Source: Planctomycetota bacterium (lineage in GTDB: Bacteria > Planctomycetota > Planctomycetia > Pirellulales > Pirellulaceae). From it: a stretch of 64,000 nucleotides of DNA. The translations under genes were made by a program, and so were the position numbers. This document shows positions 28,379-39,171 of this stretch, one piece after another. The stretch lies in contig JABAAE010000006.1 in the NCBI GenBank assembly GCA_014238905.1, forward strand, positions 1 to 64,000. Direction: 5' to 3'. Below the pieces are notes generated by a model. That model was not told where the DNA came from. It ran no database searches and saw nothing but the letters and a program-made list of their open reading frames with translations. Position 1 is the stretch's first letter, and each line of letters starts with the position of its first letter.

Positions 28379-29647
28379 ATGCGAAAACCACTTAAGAGAA
28401 GAAGCTTCCTGAAGGGTAGTGGAGTTGCCATCGCAATTCCGATGCTCGAAGCGATGAAAGTGGATTCTGCTGCTACCGAATCCAAAGCAAGAAAAATCAA
28501 ACGATTTGTTTGTCTTTCCAACAACTATGGAATTTATCGTAAATCGTTTTTTCCGAACCAGGACCAAATTGGCGTTCATTACGATTTGCCTGAGACATTG
28601 ACTCCACTACGAAAGCACCGCAAAGACTTCACGGTTTTTTCCAATCTGGATCATGGAAACACAATCGGACATCAAGGCGTGCCGGTACTGCTCAGTGGAG
28701 TCCGCCCCCATCTGGCTACGGATTATCCAGAAGGAAATATCAGTCTTGATCAGAAGATCGCCGAATTCGAAGGAGCCAACACCCGCTTTGCTTCGATGAC
28801 GGTAAAGGTAAACGAAGCCAACTTTATTAGTTTCACCAGAACCGGAGTTCAGGTGCCGGCGATTGACCTGCGAGGAATGTACCGGTCATTGTTTCTAGCT
28901 GAAGCTCCGGACCAAAAGGCTTCCGCCGCAGAAAAGCTGAAAAGGCAAACCAGTATTCTTGACGTTGTCCTGGAGAAAGCAAAAAAAGTCAACGAGGAAT
29001 TGGGAGTCCGGGATCAGAGAAAGTTTGCAGAATACCTTGAAGCAGTCCGCTCTTTGGAGAAAAAAATCGAGCAACAGCAACCTTGGCTTGATCGACCTAA
29101 GCCCCAAACTGACACGCCCGAACCCCAACCCGGCCAAGGAACCGAAAAAGACCTCAAAGCCATGGTGGAATTGATTGCTCTTGCGATACAGACCGATTCA
29201 ACTCGTGCCATCACCCTGTCGTCAGGTTTTATTAATGGAGACTTTGGGCTCAGCGGAGGCTATCACGGATTCTCCCATCACGGTGAACGACCGGATCATG
29301 TGGCGGCCCTTAAGAAAATAGAAAACAACAAGATGCGTCAAATGTCTCATCTGATAGATCTACTGAAGAGCCAAGAAGATGTCATCAATGGCGGAACTCT
29401 GTTCGACCACACCAGCATTCTTTTTGGCTGTGGGATGGCAACCGGACCACACTCCACCAAGAATCTCCCACTCCTGTTAGCAGGTGGTGGGTTTAAGCAC
29501 GGAGAACACAAAGTTTATCCAGCGAAGGACTCAAATCGGACTCCGGCTGCCAATTTGTTGCTGTCCATTCTTCAAAATCACGGTGTAGAAATCGATAGAT
29601 TTGGAACAAGCTCCAGTTCGCTGACAGGTCTTGAAACGTCAGCTTAA
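28379..29647 (+). CDS. DUF1552 protein, putative Tat substrate
   Basis: A 422-residue exported protein of the DUF1552 family. The twin-arginine signal is KRRSFLKGSGVAIAIPMLEAM at residues 5-25. Characteristic segments are FVCLSNNYGIYRKSFFPN, GHQGVPVLLSG and the C-terminal GCGMATGPHSTKNLPLLLAG with a final HxxxG-type strand. DUF1552 proteins are almost always encoded next to DUF1592/DUF1588 cytochrome-like proteins, as here (29 bases ahead of the next gene), which suggests a functional pair. Their chemistry is unknown; the fold is believed related to the DUF1501/sulfatase group. Full length, no odd features. Confidence 0.88.
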   Translation: MRKPLKRRSFLKGSGVAIAIPMLEAMKVDSAATESKARKIKRFVCLSNNYGIYRKSFFPNQDQIGVHYDLPETLTPLRKHRKDFTVFSNLDHGNTIGHQGVPVLLSGVRPHLATDYPEGNISLDQKIAEFEGANTRFASMTVKVNEANFISFTRTGVQVPAIDLRGMYRSLFLAEAPDQKASAAEKLKRQTSILDVVLEKAKKVNEELGVRDQRKFAEYLEAVRSLEKKIEQQQPWLDRPKPQTDTPEPQPGQGTEKDLKAMVELIALAIQTDSTRAITLSSGFINGDFGLSGGYHGFSHHGERPDHVAALKKIENNKMRQMSHLIDLLKSQEDVINGGTLFDHTSILFGCGMATGPHSTKNLPLLLAGGGFKHGEHKVYPAKDSNRTPAANLLLSILQNHGVEIDRFGTSSSSLTGLETSA

Positions 29648-29676
29648 GCAGTTTCGCACTTCCCACGATAACATCC

Positions 29677-32600
29677 ATGGCATCCAAACAAACTTACTGC
29701 CGATTCGTTCTTATTGTCAGCCTTTTGGGAATTACTCTTGGTAATTGTTACTCGGAGGATTCCCTTCAGAGAGTACAGCTATTCCTGAATAAGTACTGCA
29801 TAGATTGCCACGGACCTAAAAAGGCAGAAAATGAAAAACGTTTCGATGACCTCGACCCACAGCTATCCACGGCAGGTTCCATCGCAAGATGGCAACACAT
29901 ATTAGACCAGCTGAATTTGAGTGAAATGCCTCCAGATGATTCGCTGCAACCCTCAGAAAAGGAATTGACCGAGGCCATCGAAGTGCTAACCCACCAACTT
30001 AAAGAAGGGTATGCAGCTCTTAAAAGCACAGGTGGAAAAACGGTCGCTCGACGCCTTAATCGATTTGAGCTTCGTAACACAGTCAGGGATCTACTTTACA
30101 TCGATGATCCAGACCTTCGGATGGGTAATCCTTCGAGGCTAGTCGACAATAATGGAAATGGCCGTGTGGAAAACACCAGTCAGGATCCCTTTCGTTCATT
30201 TCCAAATGATGAACAGATGGATGGCTTAGACAACATCGGTGACCGACTTGTGATGAGCGATTTCTTTTTAAGGTTGATGCTCGACGCAGCCGAAGAAAGC
30301 ATCGCGATGGCAACCACCAGTTTCCCCGAACCAAAAGTCGAGACCCGAGTTTTTTCGAAGCATCTCGAAAAAAGACCAAAGGGTGATTTGGCGCTATTTT
30401 CCCGTGAACTTTATCCCGATTATGATGCTTTCTTTCAGCGAGGTTCCATTTCACCGGATCCCGTTCGCAGCGGTGTTGGAGTTTCCGCGAATTATCGTAT
30501 GACGGTTGAGTTGTCAGGCGTGCGACAACGCCATCCCTGGGCAGAGATGCTAAAAGGCGATCAAGACAGGCCCTTTCTGGTCAATTTAGGAATTTACAAC
30601 TCGAAATCTCGAGATGACCACATAGCACTTCAACAAATTGAAATCCCGGGAGATGGCAGAAAGAAAACCGTCACCTTGGAGACCTGGATCGACCGCCAGT
30701 GGTATCCCAAATTGAGTTGGGAAAATGGCCCATCGGACCGGGAAGCTCGCGTCGATTTATTGCTCAAAAAGTTTCTTCCCAATCTTTATCGCAAGCCACC
30801 CGATCGTAAGGCCATTCCTGATGGAAAACAATTCAACAAGGTCCGGGAAGCCTGGTCACGTGAAATGGCAACGGCGCTGCTCAAACACTACCAAGGTCCT
30901 GAACTACGTGTTCATAAACTGACGTTGGAGCCTTTGCTGGATCAATGGCCCCCGAAAAGTCACATTCAACTTTATGGGGATGAAAATCTATCGGAAAGCC
31001 TGATCGAACCCTTGCTAACACAATTTGCAAAGCGTGCGTTTCGGCGACCAGTACAAAGAAAAGAAATCCTTCCCTTTTTGGAATTGGTTCAGTCCCAATT
31101 GAAAGACAAGGAACCCTCCCAAAACTCCCTTAGGATACAGGACCTTACATTCAAGGGTTACGTTGGAAAGTGGTCAAGACTTCCCGATTTCTCTGCTCTT
31201 CAACCGGTAAAATCTGGCAAGCTTCCATCAGGACGAATGGACATCCAGACACTCGATACCCGAGAGAATTTTGGAATAGTTTTCGAGGGCAATCTCGATA
31301 TTCAAATGGATGGGTTATATGAATTCCAGCTGGCCTCAGACGATGGTGCCAGAATGCTCGTTAGTGGAAAAAAGGTAATTGAGCACGACGGTTTACATGG
31401 TGCTTCGCTTAAAAAAGGCAACCTACGACTCACCAAGGGCAAGCATCCATTGCGGTTCGAATATTTCGCTTTTGGGAATCCAAACAGTTTAAAGGCAGCC
31501 TGGAGCGGTCCGGGATTTCGCGAATCTCTACTAACAGTACCCCCAGCGGAATCCAGCCAATTTCCGATTCTGGACCCCCGCAAAAACAAATTGATGAAAG
31601 CCTTGCAAATTGGCTATACCGCCATACTATGTTCACCAGATTTCCTCTACCTCAAAGAGGTCGATGATCAGCTCAACCATTTCGAAATTGCGTCGAGACT
31701 GAGCTTTTTTTTATGGTCCTCGATGCCCGATGAGCAATTGATCCAACTGGCCCGTGACAAAAAGCTAAGGGACCAAAACATATTGCAGGAACAGGTCGAC
31801 AGAATGCTTGATGACCCAAAGTCCAAGGCCTTTACTCGACATTTTGTAGAACGGTGGCTTCGACTGGACAAGCTCTCCGAAAGCCCGCCTGAACTAAATG
31901 GTCCCTTTCGTATCTATTGGGACCGACGCATGGAACCCCAAATTGTCGCTCAGACCGATGCCTATTTTTCCCACGTGCTCCAGCAAAATGCGCCCGTTGG
32001 CGAACTGATCGATTCAGACTACACCTTCCTAAACGAATCGATCGCCACCGTTTTTTATGGACGCAAAGACATACTGGGTGCGTCCATCCGCAAGGTAAAA
32101 ACCGAAGATCCAAAAAGGGGCGGCCTATTAACTCAACCCAGCGTCATGACGGCAACCGCCAACGGAGTGGACACTTCACCTGTGATTCGCGGAGTATGGA
32201 TTCTCGATAACATCCTTGGAACACCTCCGTCGCCACCGCCACCAGATGTAGAACCACTTTCTCCTGATCTCCGCAACGCAAAGACAATCCGCGAACAACT
32301 GGCGGCTCATCGAAAACAAGAAGCCTGTTTTGGCTGTCACCGAAAAATCGATCCACTCGGTTTTGCGTTCGAAAACTTTGACCCAATCGGACGTTGGCGA
32401 GATCGCTATCCAAGAGGTGGAAAAAATATCGACGCATCGGCATCTTTGTCTAATGGAAAATTGATTTCCGGTATCGTTGATTTCAAACAGTATCTCGCAA
32501 CTCGGGAGAAAGACGTTTTAAAAGGACTGACCATGAAACTACTTTCCTATTCCAGTGGTCGCATGTTGGAAACAATGGATCGAGGCGAAGTAGATCGAAT

Positions 32601-32685
32601 TGTGCTGGAATCCGCAGCGAAAGGAAGCGGCCTGAGGGACTTGATAAAACTGGTTGTCCAAAGCCGAGTTTTCCTTAACAAGTAA
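29677..32685 (+). CDS. DUF1587/1592/1588/1585 secreted cytochrome-like protein with PA14 insert
   Basis: A 1002-residue exported protein. Signal peptide at 1-25, then a c-type haem motif CIDCHGPKKAE. DUF1587 follows (RRLNRFELRNTVRDLL), then DUF1595. A PA14-like beta-barrel sits at about 485-620 (GLYEFQLASDDGARMLVSG, KGKHPLRFEYFAFG). DUF1592 has RLSFFLWSSMPDEQL, DUF1588 has RGGLLTQPSVMTATANG and SPVIRGVWILDNILGTPPSP followed by a second motif CFGCHRKIDPLGFAFENFD, and DUF1585 closes the protein. PA14 often binds sugars, which fits action on extracellular polysaccharide. It partners with the DUF1552 gene just upstream. Confidence 0.9.
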   Translation: MASKQTYCRFVLIVSLLGITLGNCYSEDSLQRVQLFLNKYCIDCHGPKKAENEKRFDDLDPQLSTAGSIARWQHILDQLNLSEMPPDDSLQPSEKELTEAIEVLTHQLKEGYAALKSTGGKTVARRLNRFELRNTVRDLLYIDDPDLRMGNPSRLVDNNGNGRVENTSQDPFRSFPNDEQMDGLDNIGDRLVMSDFFLRLMLDAAEESIAMATTSFPEPKVETRVFSKHLEKRPKGDLALFSRELYPDYDAFFQRGSISPDPVRSGVGVSANYRMTVELSGVRQRHPWAEMLKGDQDRPFLVNLGIYNSKSRDDHIALQQIEIPGDGRKKTVTLETWIDRQWYPKLSWENGPSDREARVDLLLKKFLPNLYRKPPDRKAIPDGKQFNKVREAWSREMATALLKHYQGPELRVHKLTLEPLLDQWPPKSHIQLYGDENLSESLIEPLLTQFAKRAFRRPVQRKEILPFLELVQSQLKDKEPSQNSLRIQDLTFKGYVGKWSRLPDFSALQPVKSGKLPSGRMDIQTLDTRENFGIVFEGNLDIQMDGLYEFQLASDDGARMLVSGKKVIEHDGLHGASLKKGNLRLTKGKHPLRFEYFAFGNPNSLKAAWSGPGFRESLLTVPPAESSQFPILDPRKNKLMKALQIGYTAILCSPDFLYLKEVDDQLNHFEIASRLSFFLWSSMPDEQLIQLARDKKLRDQNILQEQVDRMLDDPKSKAFTRHFVERWLRLDKLSESPPELNGPFRIYWDRRMEPQIVAQTDAYFSHVLQQNAPVGELIDSDYTFLNESIATVFYGRKDILGASIRKVKTEDPKRGGLLTQPSVMTATANGVDTSPVIRGVWILDNILGTPPSPPPPDVEPLSPDLRNAKTIREQLAAHRKQEACFGCHRKIDPLGFAFENFDPIGRWRDRYPRGGKNIDASASLSNGKLISGIVDFKQYLATREKDVLKGLTMKLLSYSSGRMLETMDRGEVDRIVLESAAKGSGLRDLIKLVVQSRVFLNK

Positions 32686-32995
32686 AGGAATTCCCACTAT
32701 CAGGATCCGGGTAGCACCGCAACAAAGATCCCGATGGCAGGAGTTAATTTAACGGATACTTCAAATCCCTCGGCACACCTGCGAAGAGGTCCTTGCACTT
32801 GGAAAATTTTGGACAAAAATTCCGGTTCAAACCAAAAGCAGTTACGCTGGTCAACCAAGTCTCGTTTGATCGACATTTTAGGAACAGAAATTCCCTGACA
32901 CAGTCGGTCGAAAAGGATGGATCGATGAACGGGGTTAATCTGACTGGCAAAATCGTCGATTTTCGTTGAATGCCAAGCTGATTTACGATATAAAA
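32686..32995 (+). other. intergenic stretch between two secreted-protein genes
   Basis: About 310 bases without a supported gene. The promoter of the 32996 gene pair presumably lies here. A TTG start at 32966 would extend the next protein by ten residues without improving its signal peptide. Confidence 0.35.
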
Positions 32996-35900
32996 ATGCT
33001 TCAAAATAGAATACCACAAGTCCTGCCGGCCACCCGTATTGAGAACCTATCTGTGTGCCAATATTTTTTCGGAATGTTGAGTTTCCTTCTTGGCTGTTCG
33101 TTTTTTTCATGCGGACTCTTAAGCGGTGAAGATCTTCAGGGAAGAGAAATATCATTTTTTGAAAACAGGATTCGGCCAGTGCTGGTTCGGAATTGTTATC
33201 AATGCCATTCAGATGAAGCCAAAAAGCATGGCGGCAAACTGTCTCTCGATACGCGGCAAGGACTCCTTTTGGGCGGTGAGACTGGACCTGCAATAGTGAA
33301 AGGCAAACCGCACGACAGCCTGATCATCAAAGCATTGCGTTACGAGGGTCTCCAAATGCCCCCCGACGATCCTCTACCGGAATCTGTCATTGAGGATTTC
33401 ATGCGATGGATCCAGATGGGCGCTATTGACCCCAGAGGAGAATCCAAAGATGCCGCCACACTTGCCAACGATCCATCAGCGCTGTGGTCCTTTCAAGAAA
33501 TGAATGTACCGAAATTGTCGTCGGTCGAAAAACGACTTTGGCCCATCGATCCACTGGATACATTTGTATTGGGGAGACTGGAATCCGCCGGTTTAAAACC
33601 GAATCCCGATGCTTCACCACGTCAGTTAATCAGAAGGCTTTATCATGACCTACTCGGGCTACCTCCCAACATCGACGAGGTCGAACAGTTTGTTGCAAAT
33701 TATCAAAAGAAAGGAAGGCCAGCGGTAGAAGATCTGGTGGACCACCTACTTGCCCAAAACCAATTCGGTGTTCGATGGGGACGACACTGGCTCGATGTGG
33801 CGAGATTTGGTGAGTCCAATGGTGACGATGGACTTGGTCGGAACGCCGCATTTCCGCACGCCTGGCGGTACCGCGACTACGTGATCGACGCACTCAATCA
33901 AGATTTACCGTATGACCGTTTTATCACCGAACAGATTGCTGGCGATCTTTTGCCTGCCAAAACCGCGGGCGACCGAAATCGTCAACTGGTTGCGACGGGA
34001 TTTCTGGCGATCGGATCCAAACCTGCCGCGGCGATGAATAACGCGTTTGCGATGGACATTATTGACGATCAAATTAACACAGTCTGCACCGCCCTTACGG
34101 GCATCAGCGTTGCTTGCGCTCGCTGCCACGACCATAAGCATGATCCCATAACAACGCGGGATTACTATTCATTGGCAGGCATTTTTCTAAGCACCGAAAC
34201 CTTATATGGCCTGGCTGGCAACGAAAAGCTGACAGCTCCCCCAACACCTTTGCATAAACTTGTATCACAATGGCCTGCAGGGCAATCCAACCCTGGCACC
34301 ATACCGCAATTTCCCGCCTCCTACTCAAAAGATATTGATCGGCTAAATCCGTTTTTGCACGCCAAGCTCGATTCACCACATCCCAATCTAAAGATACAGC
34401 AGAAAGTGAATTTTTCGGAAAGTCGGTTTGCCCATTTCACTGAACCAGCCTCCCTGCAAGGTAATTTTGATAAAGAGACTCGGTCCTATTCGGTTTCTTT
34501 TTGGTTCAAAAATCAGACCCCCAACAACCAACGTCCTATCACGGTTTACCTATTTTCCAGAGCGGAATACGGGGACAAAAGTCTTTTGGGCGATCACCTT
34601 GGTATCGGAGGAACGCACGACAAGTCGGTCACCGGCAAGTTGTTTGTTTTCAATGGCAATGTTCCAGATTCAAAATCAATCAAAGGCCAGACCGTTATTG
34701 AAGAGGGTGTGTGGAATCACGTCGTGTTGATTCGTAACCAGGATCAGATTCAACTTTTTCTCAATGGAAACGAATCGCCGGAAATCGATGAAGATCTTCC
34801 CAACACCTTGAAGGAGTCATCCAACTTTTGCTTTGGAAGTCGTTCGGACGGTTTTGCTCCGCTGGCTGGCAACTTGGCGGAAATGGCAGTTTTTGGCCGA
34901 CCGTTAAATACCGAAAACGCACAATATTTACACACTAAATCGGGTCAACCTCGTGGCAACACCACCCTTGGAGTTGCGATGGGTGTTCGGGAGAAGGCAA
35001 AACCGACCGACTGCAAGATTCATATCAACGGAAACAAGGGGAAACTAGGAAAATTGGTACCGCGAGGATTTCCTGTTGCGTATCAAAAGGTCACGCCATT
35101 GACCCAGCCCGGAAAAACAGTCACCCAGATCGGAGAGCAAAGCAGTGGCCGGCTCGAGTTAGCCCGCTGGTTAACCCATCCGCAGCACCCGCAAACCGCT
35201 CGGGTCATGGTCAACCGGATCTGGCTACAGTTGTTCGGTCAGGGCATTGTGGCGACCCCCAATGATTTTGGCGTTTACGGGGCCAGACCGACACACCCTG
35301 AACTGCTGGATCATTTGGCGAAGAGATTCGTCCTTGGTGATTGGTCGATCAAAAAGATAATTCGCTCGATCGTGCTCAGTAGGACTTATCAGCTAAGCAG
35401 TCAATTAGATTCCCAATTGGCGACGGTCGACCCAGAAAATCGTTTACTGGCCCGCCACAATAGACGGCGTCTCGATGCTGAATCGCTCCGCGACAGTATC
35501 CTGCTGGCTAGCGGCAACCTTGATTTAAGCCCGGGACAAGGATCCGCAGTCGAAACTACAGTCGCGTTAATCAACTGGCCCTTGGGCGCATCGACCAATC
35601 TGCATCGAGAAAACTACCATCGAAGCATCTATCTTTGCCAACTCCGCCATGCACCGCCGCCTGAATTATCCGCTTTTGACCTGCCAGATGGCGTCAAAAT
35701 CGTTGGCCAACGCGAAGTCAGCAATTTACCCACTCAGTCATTGTTTCTGATGAACAACCCGTTGATCGTGAGCCAAGCAGGGGCATTGGCGCGACAGGTC
35801 TTGACCACGCCGGGCAAAGACGATGTCGAAAAGGTTCGTAACGTTTTTCGGCGAGTATTACGACGGGATCCTACGTTGGAAGAAATCTCTCATTCCACCC

Positions 35901-36028
35901 TTTATTTAAAGAACGTGGATCTCCTCTTATCGCCTAGAAATCCAGACGGAAATTCACGGCAAGAAAAAACCTGGTCTAGCCTCTGCCATGCGTTAATGGC
36001 TTCCAATGAATTCAGGTATATCGATTGA
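32996..36028 (+). CDS. DUF1549/DUF1553 secreted protein with cytochrome c motifs and LamG-like insert
   Basis: A 1010-residue paralogue of the 22542 gene. The signal segment is [19 protein letters not shown]; the start is uncertain among ATG 32996, ATG 33074 and TTG 32966, and I chose the first. Haem motif 1 is [22 protein letters not shown]1549 shows [20 protein letters not shown] and motif 2 [20 protein letters not shown] LamG-like domain lies at about 470-640 and DUF1553 ends the chain ([20 protein letters not shown]). Its DUF1501 partner begins directly after it. Domain order is the same as in the first pair but the sequences differ markedly, so the pairs are old paralogues rather than recent copies. 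Confidence 0.9.
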   Translation: MLQNRIPQVLPATRIENLSVCQYFFGMLSFLLGCSFFSCGLLSGEDLQGREISFFENRIRPVLVRNCYQCHSDEAKKHGGKLSLDTRQGLLLGGETGPAIVKGKPHDSLIIKALRYEGLQMPPDDPLPESVIEDFMRWIQMGAIDPRGESKDAATLANDPSALWSFQEMNVPKLSSVEKRLWPIDPLDTFVLGRLESAGLKPNPDASPRQLIRRLYHDLLGLPPNIDEVEQFVANYQKKGRPAVEDLVDHLLAQNQFGVRWGRHWLDVARFGESNGDDGLGRNAAFPHAWRYRDYVIDALNQDLPYDRFITEQIAGDLLPAKTAGDRNRQLVATGFLAIGSKPAAAMNNAFAMDIIDDQINTVCTALTGISVACARCHDHKHDPITTRDYYSLAGIFLSTETLYGLAGNEKLTAPPTPLHKLVSQWPAGQSNPGTIPQFPASYSKDIDRLNPFLHAKLDSPHPNLKIQQKVNFSESRFAHFTEPASLQGNFDKETRSYSVSFWFKNQTPNNQRPITVYLFSRAEYGDKSLLGDHLGIGGTHDKSVTGKLFVFNGNVPDSKSIKGQTVIEEGVWNHVVLIRNQDQIQLFLNGNESPEIDEDLPNTLKESSNFCFGSRSDGFAPLAGNLAEMAVFGRPLNTENAQYLHTKSGQPRGNTTLGVAMGVREKAKPTDCKIHINGNKGKLGKLVPRGFPVAYQKVTPLTQPGKTVTQIGEQSSGRLELARWLTHPQHPQTARVMVNRIWLQLFGQGIVATPNDFGVYGARPTHPELLDHLAKRFVLGDWSIKKIIRSIVLSRTYQLSSQLDSQLATVDPENRLLARHNRRRLDAESLRDSILLASGNLDLSPGQGSAVETTVALINWPLGASTNLHRENYHRSIYLCQLRHAPPPELSAFDLPDGVKIVGQREVSNLPTQSLFLMNNPLIVSQAGALARQVLTTPGKDDVEKVRNVFRRVLRRDPTLEEISHSTLYLKNVDLLLSPRNPDGNSRQEKTWSSLCHALMASNEFRYID

Positions 36029-36036
36029 ATCAACAA

Positions 36037-37368
36037 ATGGAAAAAACGATGCAATTTTCACGTCGTCAAATGCTTCAATCCTCGTCATGTGGTTTTGGCT
36101 ACCTTGCGCTGAATGCAATTTGCAACCCGCAGCTATCCGGGGCACAGGACATAGTACCGCATGCAAAACGTGTTATTTTTCTCTGCATGAGTGGCGGGCC
36201 AGCGCAAATGGATACATTTGACTTCAAACCCCAAACGGGAAACAAGAAGCACCCAGGATCGGTTTTCCGATTTGGCAAACAGGGAAACAGTGGTTTATGG
36301 ATTTCAGAGCTACTTCCCGAAATCGCACGAAATGCTGATCGATTATGCGTACTTAATGGCATGTATGCCGATACCGGAAATCATGCCCAGTCTTTCCTGC
36401 AGCTGCATACCGGTGAACGTCTCCGCAAAAGACCTAGCATGGGAGCTTGGATCTCTTACGGTCTAGGAACCGAAAATGACAACTTACCAAGTTTCATTAG
36501 TCTTAATGCCGCCAAACCCGCCGTCTACTCCAGTTCGTTTTTACCCACGAAATATCAGGGAATCCCAATAGGGACCAACGGCGAGAACATGTCGTTGGCA
36601 ACCATTAACGATATCTCCAGCGATCAGTTCAATGACAACATCAAACGCGCCCAGCTTGATTTCACACAGCAGTTAAATCGTAAACACATGCACGACCGTC
36701 TTCAGGATCGCCATCTGGAAGGTGTAATTGAGACGATGGAATTAGCTTATCGGATGCAATCCTCAGCGCCAGATCTACTGAGCTTATCCGGTGAATCGCA
36801 ACGTACTTTGGACCGGTATCGAGTGGGAAAAAAATTATCCGTTGGAACCTGTCGACCAACCGATTTTGGTCGACAATGCCTTTTAGCACGCCGCTTCGCG
36901 GAGGCTGGAGTGAGATTCATTGAGGTCAACCATGGCGGTTGGGATCAACACAAGAATCATCGACGTGACTTGCGGGCCAACTGCGACACAGTCGATGCGC
37001 CCATTGCAGCCTTGTTGGAAGATCTGGACCTTAGAGGGTTGCTGGACGACACGCTGGTGGTTTGGGGAGGGGAATTTGGTCGCCCAGGTTTGACTCCTGA
37101 CGACGGTAAAGATGAAACGGGGCACAACGCAAAAGGATTTACGTTTTGGCTGGCCGGAGGAGGCACCCAATCGGGTTATGTACATGGTCGGACGGATGAC
37201 ACTGGTTCTCGAGCAGTAGAAGGCAAAGTCCATTTTCGAGATTTGCATGCCACCATTCTACATTTACTCGGACTCAATCCCAATCAGCTTGCATTCCATC
37301 ATCAAGGCCGTCAACATCGGCTGACTGGCCCCCATGGTGGCCGAGTCGTGAAGGAACTAATGGGCTAA
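36037..37368 (+). CDS. DUF1501 protein (alkaline phosphatase/sulfatase-like), putative Tat substrate
   Basis: A 443-residue DUF1501 protein. The N-terminal [20 protein letters not shown] is a twin-arginine signal with a weakly hydrophobic core. Key segments are [57 protein letters not shown] and [19 protein letters not shown]. Unlike its paralogue at 25543, the WDQHKNH segment is intact here. A TTG at 36025 overlapping the upstream stop is an alternative start. It forms a pair with the 32996 gene and is probably co-transcribed with it. Substrate unknown. Confidence 0.88.
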   Translation: MEKTMQFSRRQMLQSSSCGFGYLALNAICNPQLSGAQDIVPHAKRVIFLCMSGGPAQMDTFDFKPQTGNKKHPGSVFRFGKQGNSGLWISELLPEIARNADRLCVLNGMYADTGNHAQSFLQLHTGERLRKRPSMGAWISYGLGTENDNLPSFISLNAAKPAVYSSSFLPTKYQGIPIGTNGENMSLATINDISSDQFNDNIKRAQLDFTQQLNRKHMHDRLQDRHLEGVIETMELAYRMQSSAPDLLSLSGESQRTLDRYRVGKKLSVGTCRPTDFGRQCLLARRFAEAGVRFIEVNHGGWDQHKNHRRDLRANCDTVDAPIAALLEDLDLRGLLDDTLVVWGGEFGRPGLTPDDGKDETGHNAKGFTFWLAGGGTQSGYVHGRTDDTGSRAVEGKVHFRDLHATILHLLGLNPNQLAFHHQGRQHRLTGPHGGRVVKELMG

Positions 37369-37424
37369 ACGGGTCTAGCCTATTTCGGATTGACGGAGAA
37401 TCCGACTGCCTTGCATTGGACGAC

Positions 37425-37895
37425 CTAGCTGGCTTGTTCTACATATTTCTTTAGGCAGTCGTTAAAGAGTCGGGCCCATCCATCTTGATAAGACTGGGGA
37501 TCGGTCTCGTTTATTCTACCGTGTCGAGCATCCGTTAAATGAAAAATCGATCCGTTAGCAGTCTCCTCGATCATAACCTTCAAACTACTCACTGTTGGCC
37601 CACCCCAGGCGGGAGCAATAGGCCCCACCAGATAGATCGCAAATTGGTCCGGGAGAAACATCTGCACTGTATACCACAATAACCAGCTACCACCGGGTCA
37701 CGATTCAAGCAAGCCTCGGCCACCTGGCTTGGTATCCAACTCGATCACCGAATCGTTACCAACAGCATAAAAATCGGTTAGCCACCAGCAATTTATGTCC
37801 TCCACCAAGGCTTTCCAAACCTGTTCCCGCTCCGCTTCTATTTTGATTTGCAACTCATATCGGTGACAAACCGCTGGTTCGGTGGATACAGTCAT
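37425..37895 (-). pseudogene. SRPBCC (AHSA1-like) protein interrupted by an in-frame TGA
   Basis: A single minus-strand reading frame of 157 codons spells a complete START/SRPBCC-type domain: YELQIKIEAEREQVWKALVE, then INCWWLTDFYAVGNDSVIEL, LWYTVQMFLP and a C-terminal DGWARLFNDCLKKYVEQ helix. It is broken by one TGA at 37698-37700, after GGRGLLES and before PGGSWLLWYT, with no shift of frame. The simplest reading is a nonsense mutation (for example CGA to TGA) that inactivates a small ligand-binding protein. Because selA is present at 54.2 kb, selenocysteine insertion must be considered, but no convincing SECIS-like hairpin follows the codon. A sequencing error is also possible. Confidence 0.7.
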
Positions 37896-38077
37896 AGCAA
37901 TTCCTTACGAAGGTGAAATTTCTACTATTGAATCATCAATAAGATGACAATCCAAATCAACAATTTTTTTTTCTCAGTGACTTGTTTTGATTTACCAGGA
38001 GAATTCAAAACATGATGTTTAATGCAACATGACCAGACTATAGAATTGGGTCTTTAAGAACGATCGGAATAAAATCC

Positions 38078-38995
38078 ATGTGCCAAGTTGTTATTCGTTT
38101 TCCCACAGTGACTGTTGCTTGTCTGGCGATGTTCTGGTCAACCGCCGCAACACAGGAATTAGAACATGGATTCGTAACTACCGGAAAAGTCAAAATACAC
38201 TATGTCACCGCTGGAACTGGCCCCTTGGTCGTCATGATCCATGGATTTCCGGACTACTGGTATACTTGGCGAAAACAGATTCCAGAACTGGCAAAGCACT
38301 TCAAAGTCGTTGCAATCGATCAACGGGGCTATAACCGGAGTGATCAACCTGCCGGAGTCGAAAACTACAAGCTTAGCAAGTTGTCTGACGACGTCCGGCA
38401 TGTCATCAGACACTTTGGGAAGAAAAAAAGCGTATTGATCGGACATGATTGGGGCGGATACGTCGCGTGGACCACGGCAATGCGGTACCCAGAGTTAGTT
38501 GATCGCCTGGTCATTCTCAATGCGCCTCATCCTGCTGGTTTGCAACGCGAACTTCGGGGCAATCCCGACCAGCGAAAAAACAGTCAGTACGCTTTTGACC
38601 TTCAAAAACCCGATGCTGCCAAACAATTGACGGCTGACTCGCTGGCGGCTTGGGTGAAAGACAGCGAGGCCCGGAAAAAGTATGTTGCTGCTTTCAAACG
38701 ATCCTCGTTTGAAAGCATGGTCAATTTTTATAAAGCAAATTATCCTGAAGTCCCGCCGCTCCAAAATTCGTCCGGCACGCCAAATTCGTTTTCGCCCTCT
38801 TTTCCAACCATCAAATGTCGCGTGCTATTGATCCATGGCCTAGAGGACAAGGCCCTCTTACCAGAAGCGTTAAACGACAACTGGAAGTGGATGGAAAAAG
38901 AGTTAACCCTCATTACCGTTCCCAAAGCCGGGCATTTCGTTCACCAAGATAGTCCAGATCTGATCACCAATCGAATCAGTCAATGGCTCCGGTAA
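38078..38995 (+). CDS. secreted alpha/beta hydrolase of the epoxide hydrolase/haloalkane dehalogenase group
   Basis: A 305-residue protein with an N-terminal signal-like segment (residues 8-25). The HGFPDYWYTWR oxyanion motif and the nucleophile elbow GHDWGG with Asp124 identify the group with an aspartate nucleophile rather than serine. The acid is likely in GLEDKALLPEAL and the base is His in KAGHFVHQDSP. A cap domain (about 150-225) holds Tyr/Trp residues that could polarise the epoxide. It would hydrolyse epoxides or release halide from organic substrates. It is monocistronic, with the SRPBCC pseudogene divergent upstream. Confidence 0.82.
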   Translation: MCQVVIRFPTVTVACLAMFWSTAATQELEHGFVTTGKVKIHYVTAGTGPLVVMIHGFPDYWYTWRKQIPELAKHFKVVAIDQRGYNRSDQPAGVENYKLSKLSDDVRHVIRHFGKKKSVLIGHDWGGYVAWTTAMRYPELVDRLVILNAPHPAGLQRELRGNPDQRKNSQYAFDLQKPDAAKQLTADSLAAWVKDSEARKKYVAAFKRSSFESMVNFYKANYPEVPPLQNSSGTPNSFSPSFPTIKCRVLLIHGLEDKALLPEALNDNWKWMEKELTLITVPKAGHFVHQDSPDLITNRISQWLR

Positions 38996-39171
38996 TTATC
39001 GATCAACCCCTTCAATTGTTATTGTTTTTTGAAACGTCCTCTCCAGCAACGACGCGTTGAAGTTGCAGCGATTTCTCTAGAGTTTCGTCTTTTGCGATGA
39101 CTCACTTTCGATGGGAAACCATAGATCTCCCGCTGGACGATATTCGATCCGAGTATGAAGTGGAAGCAATC

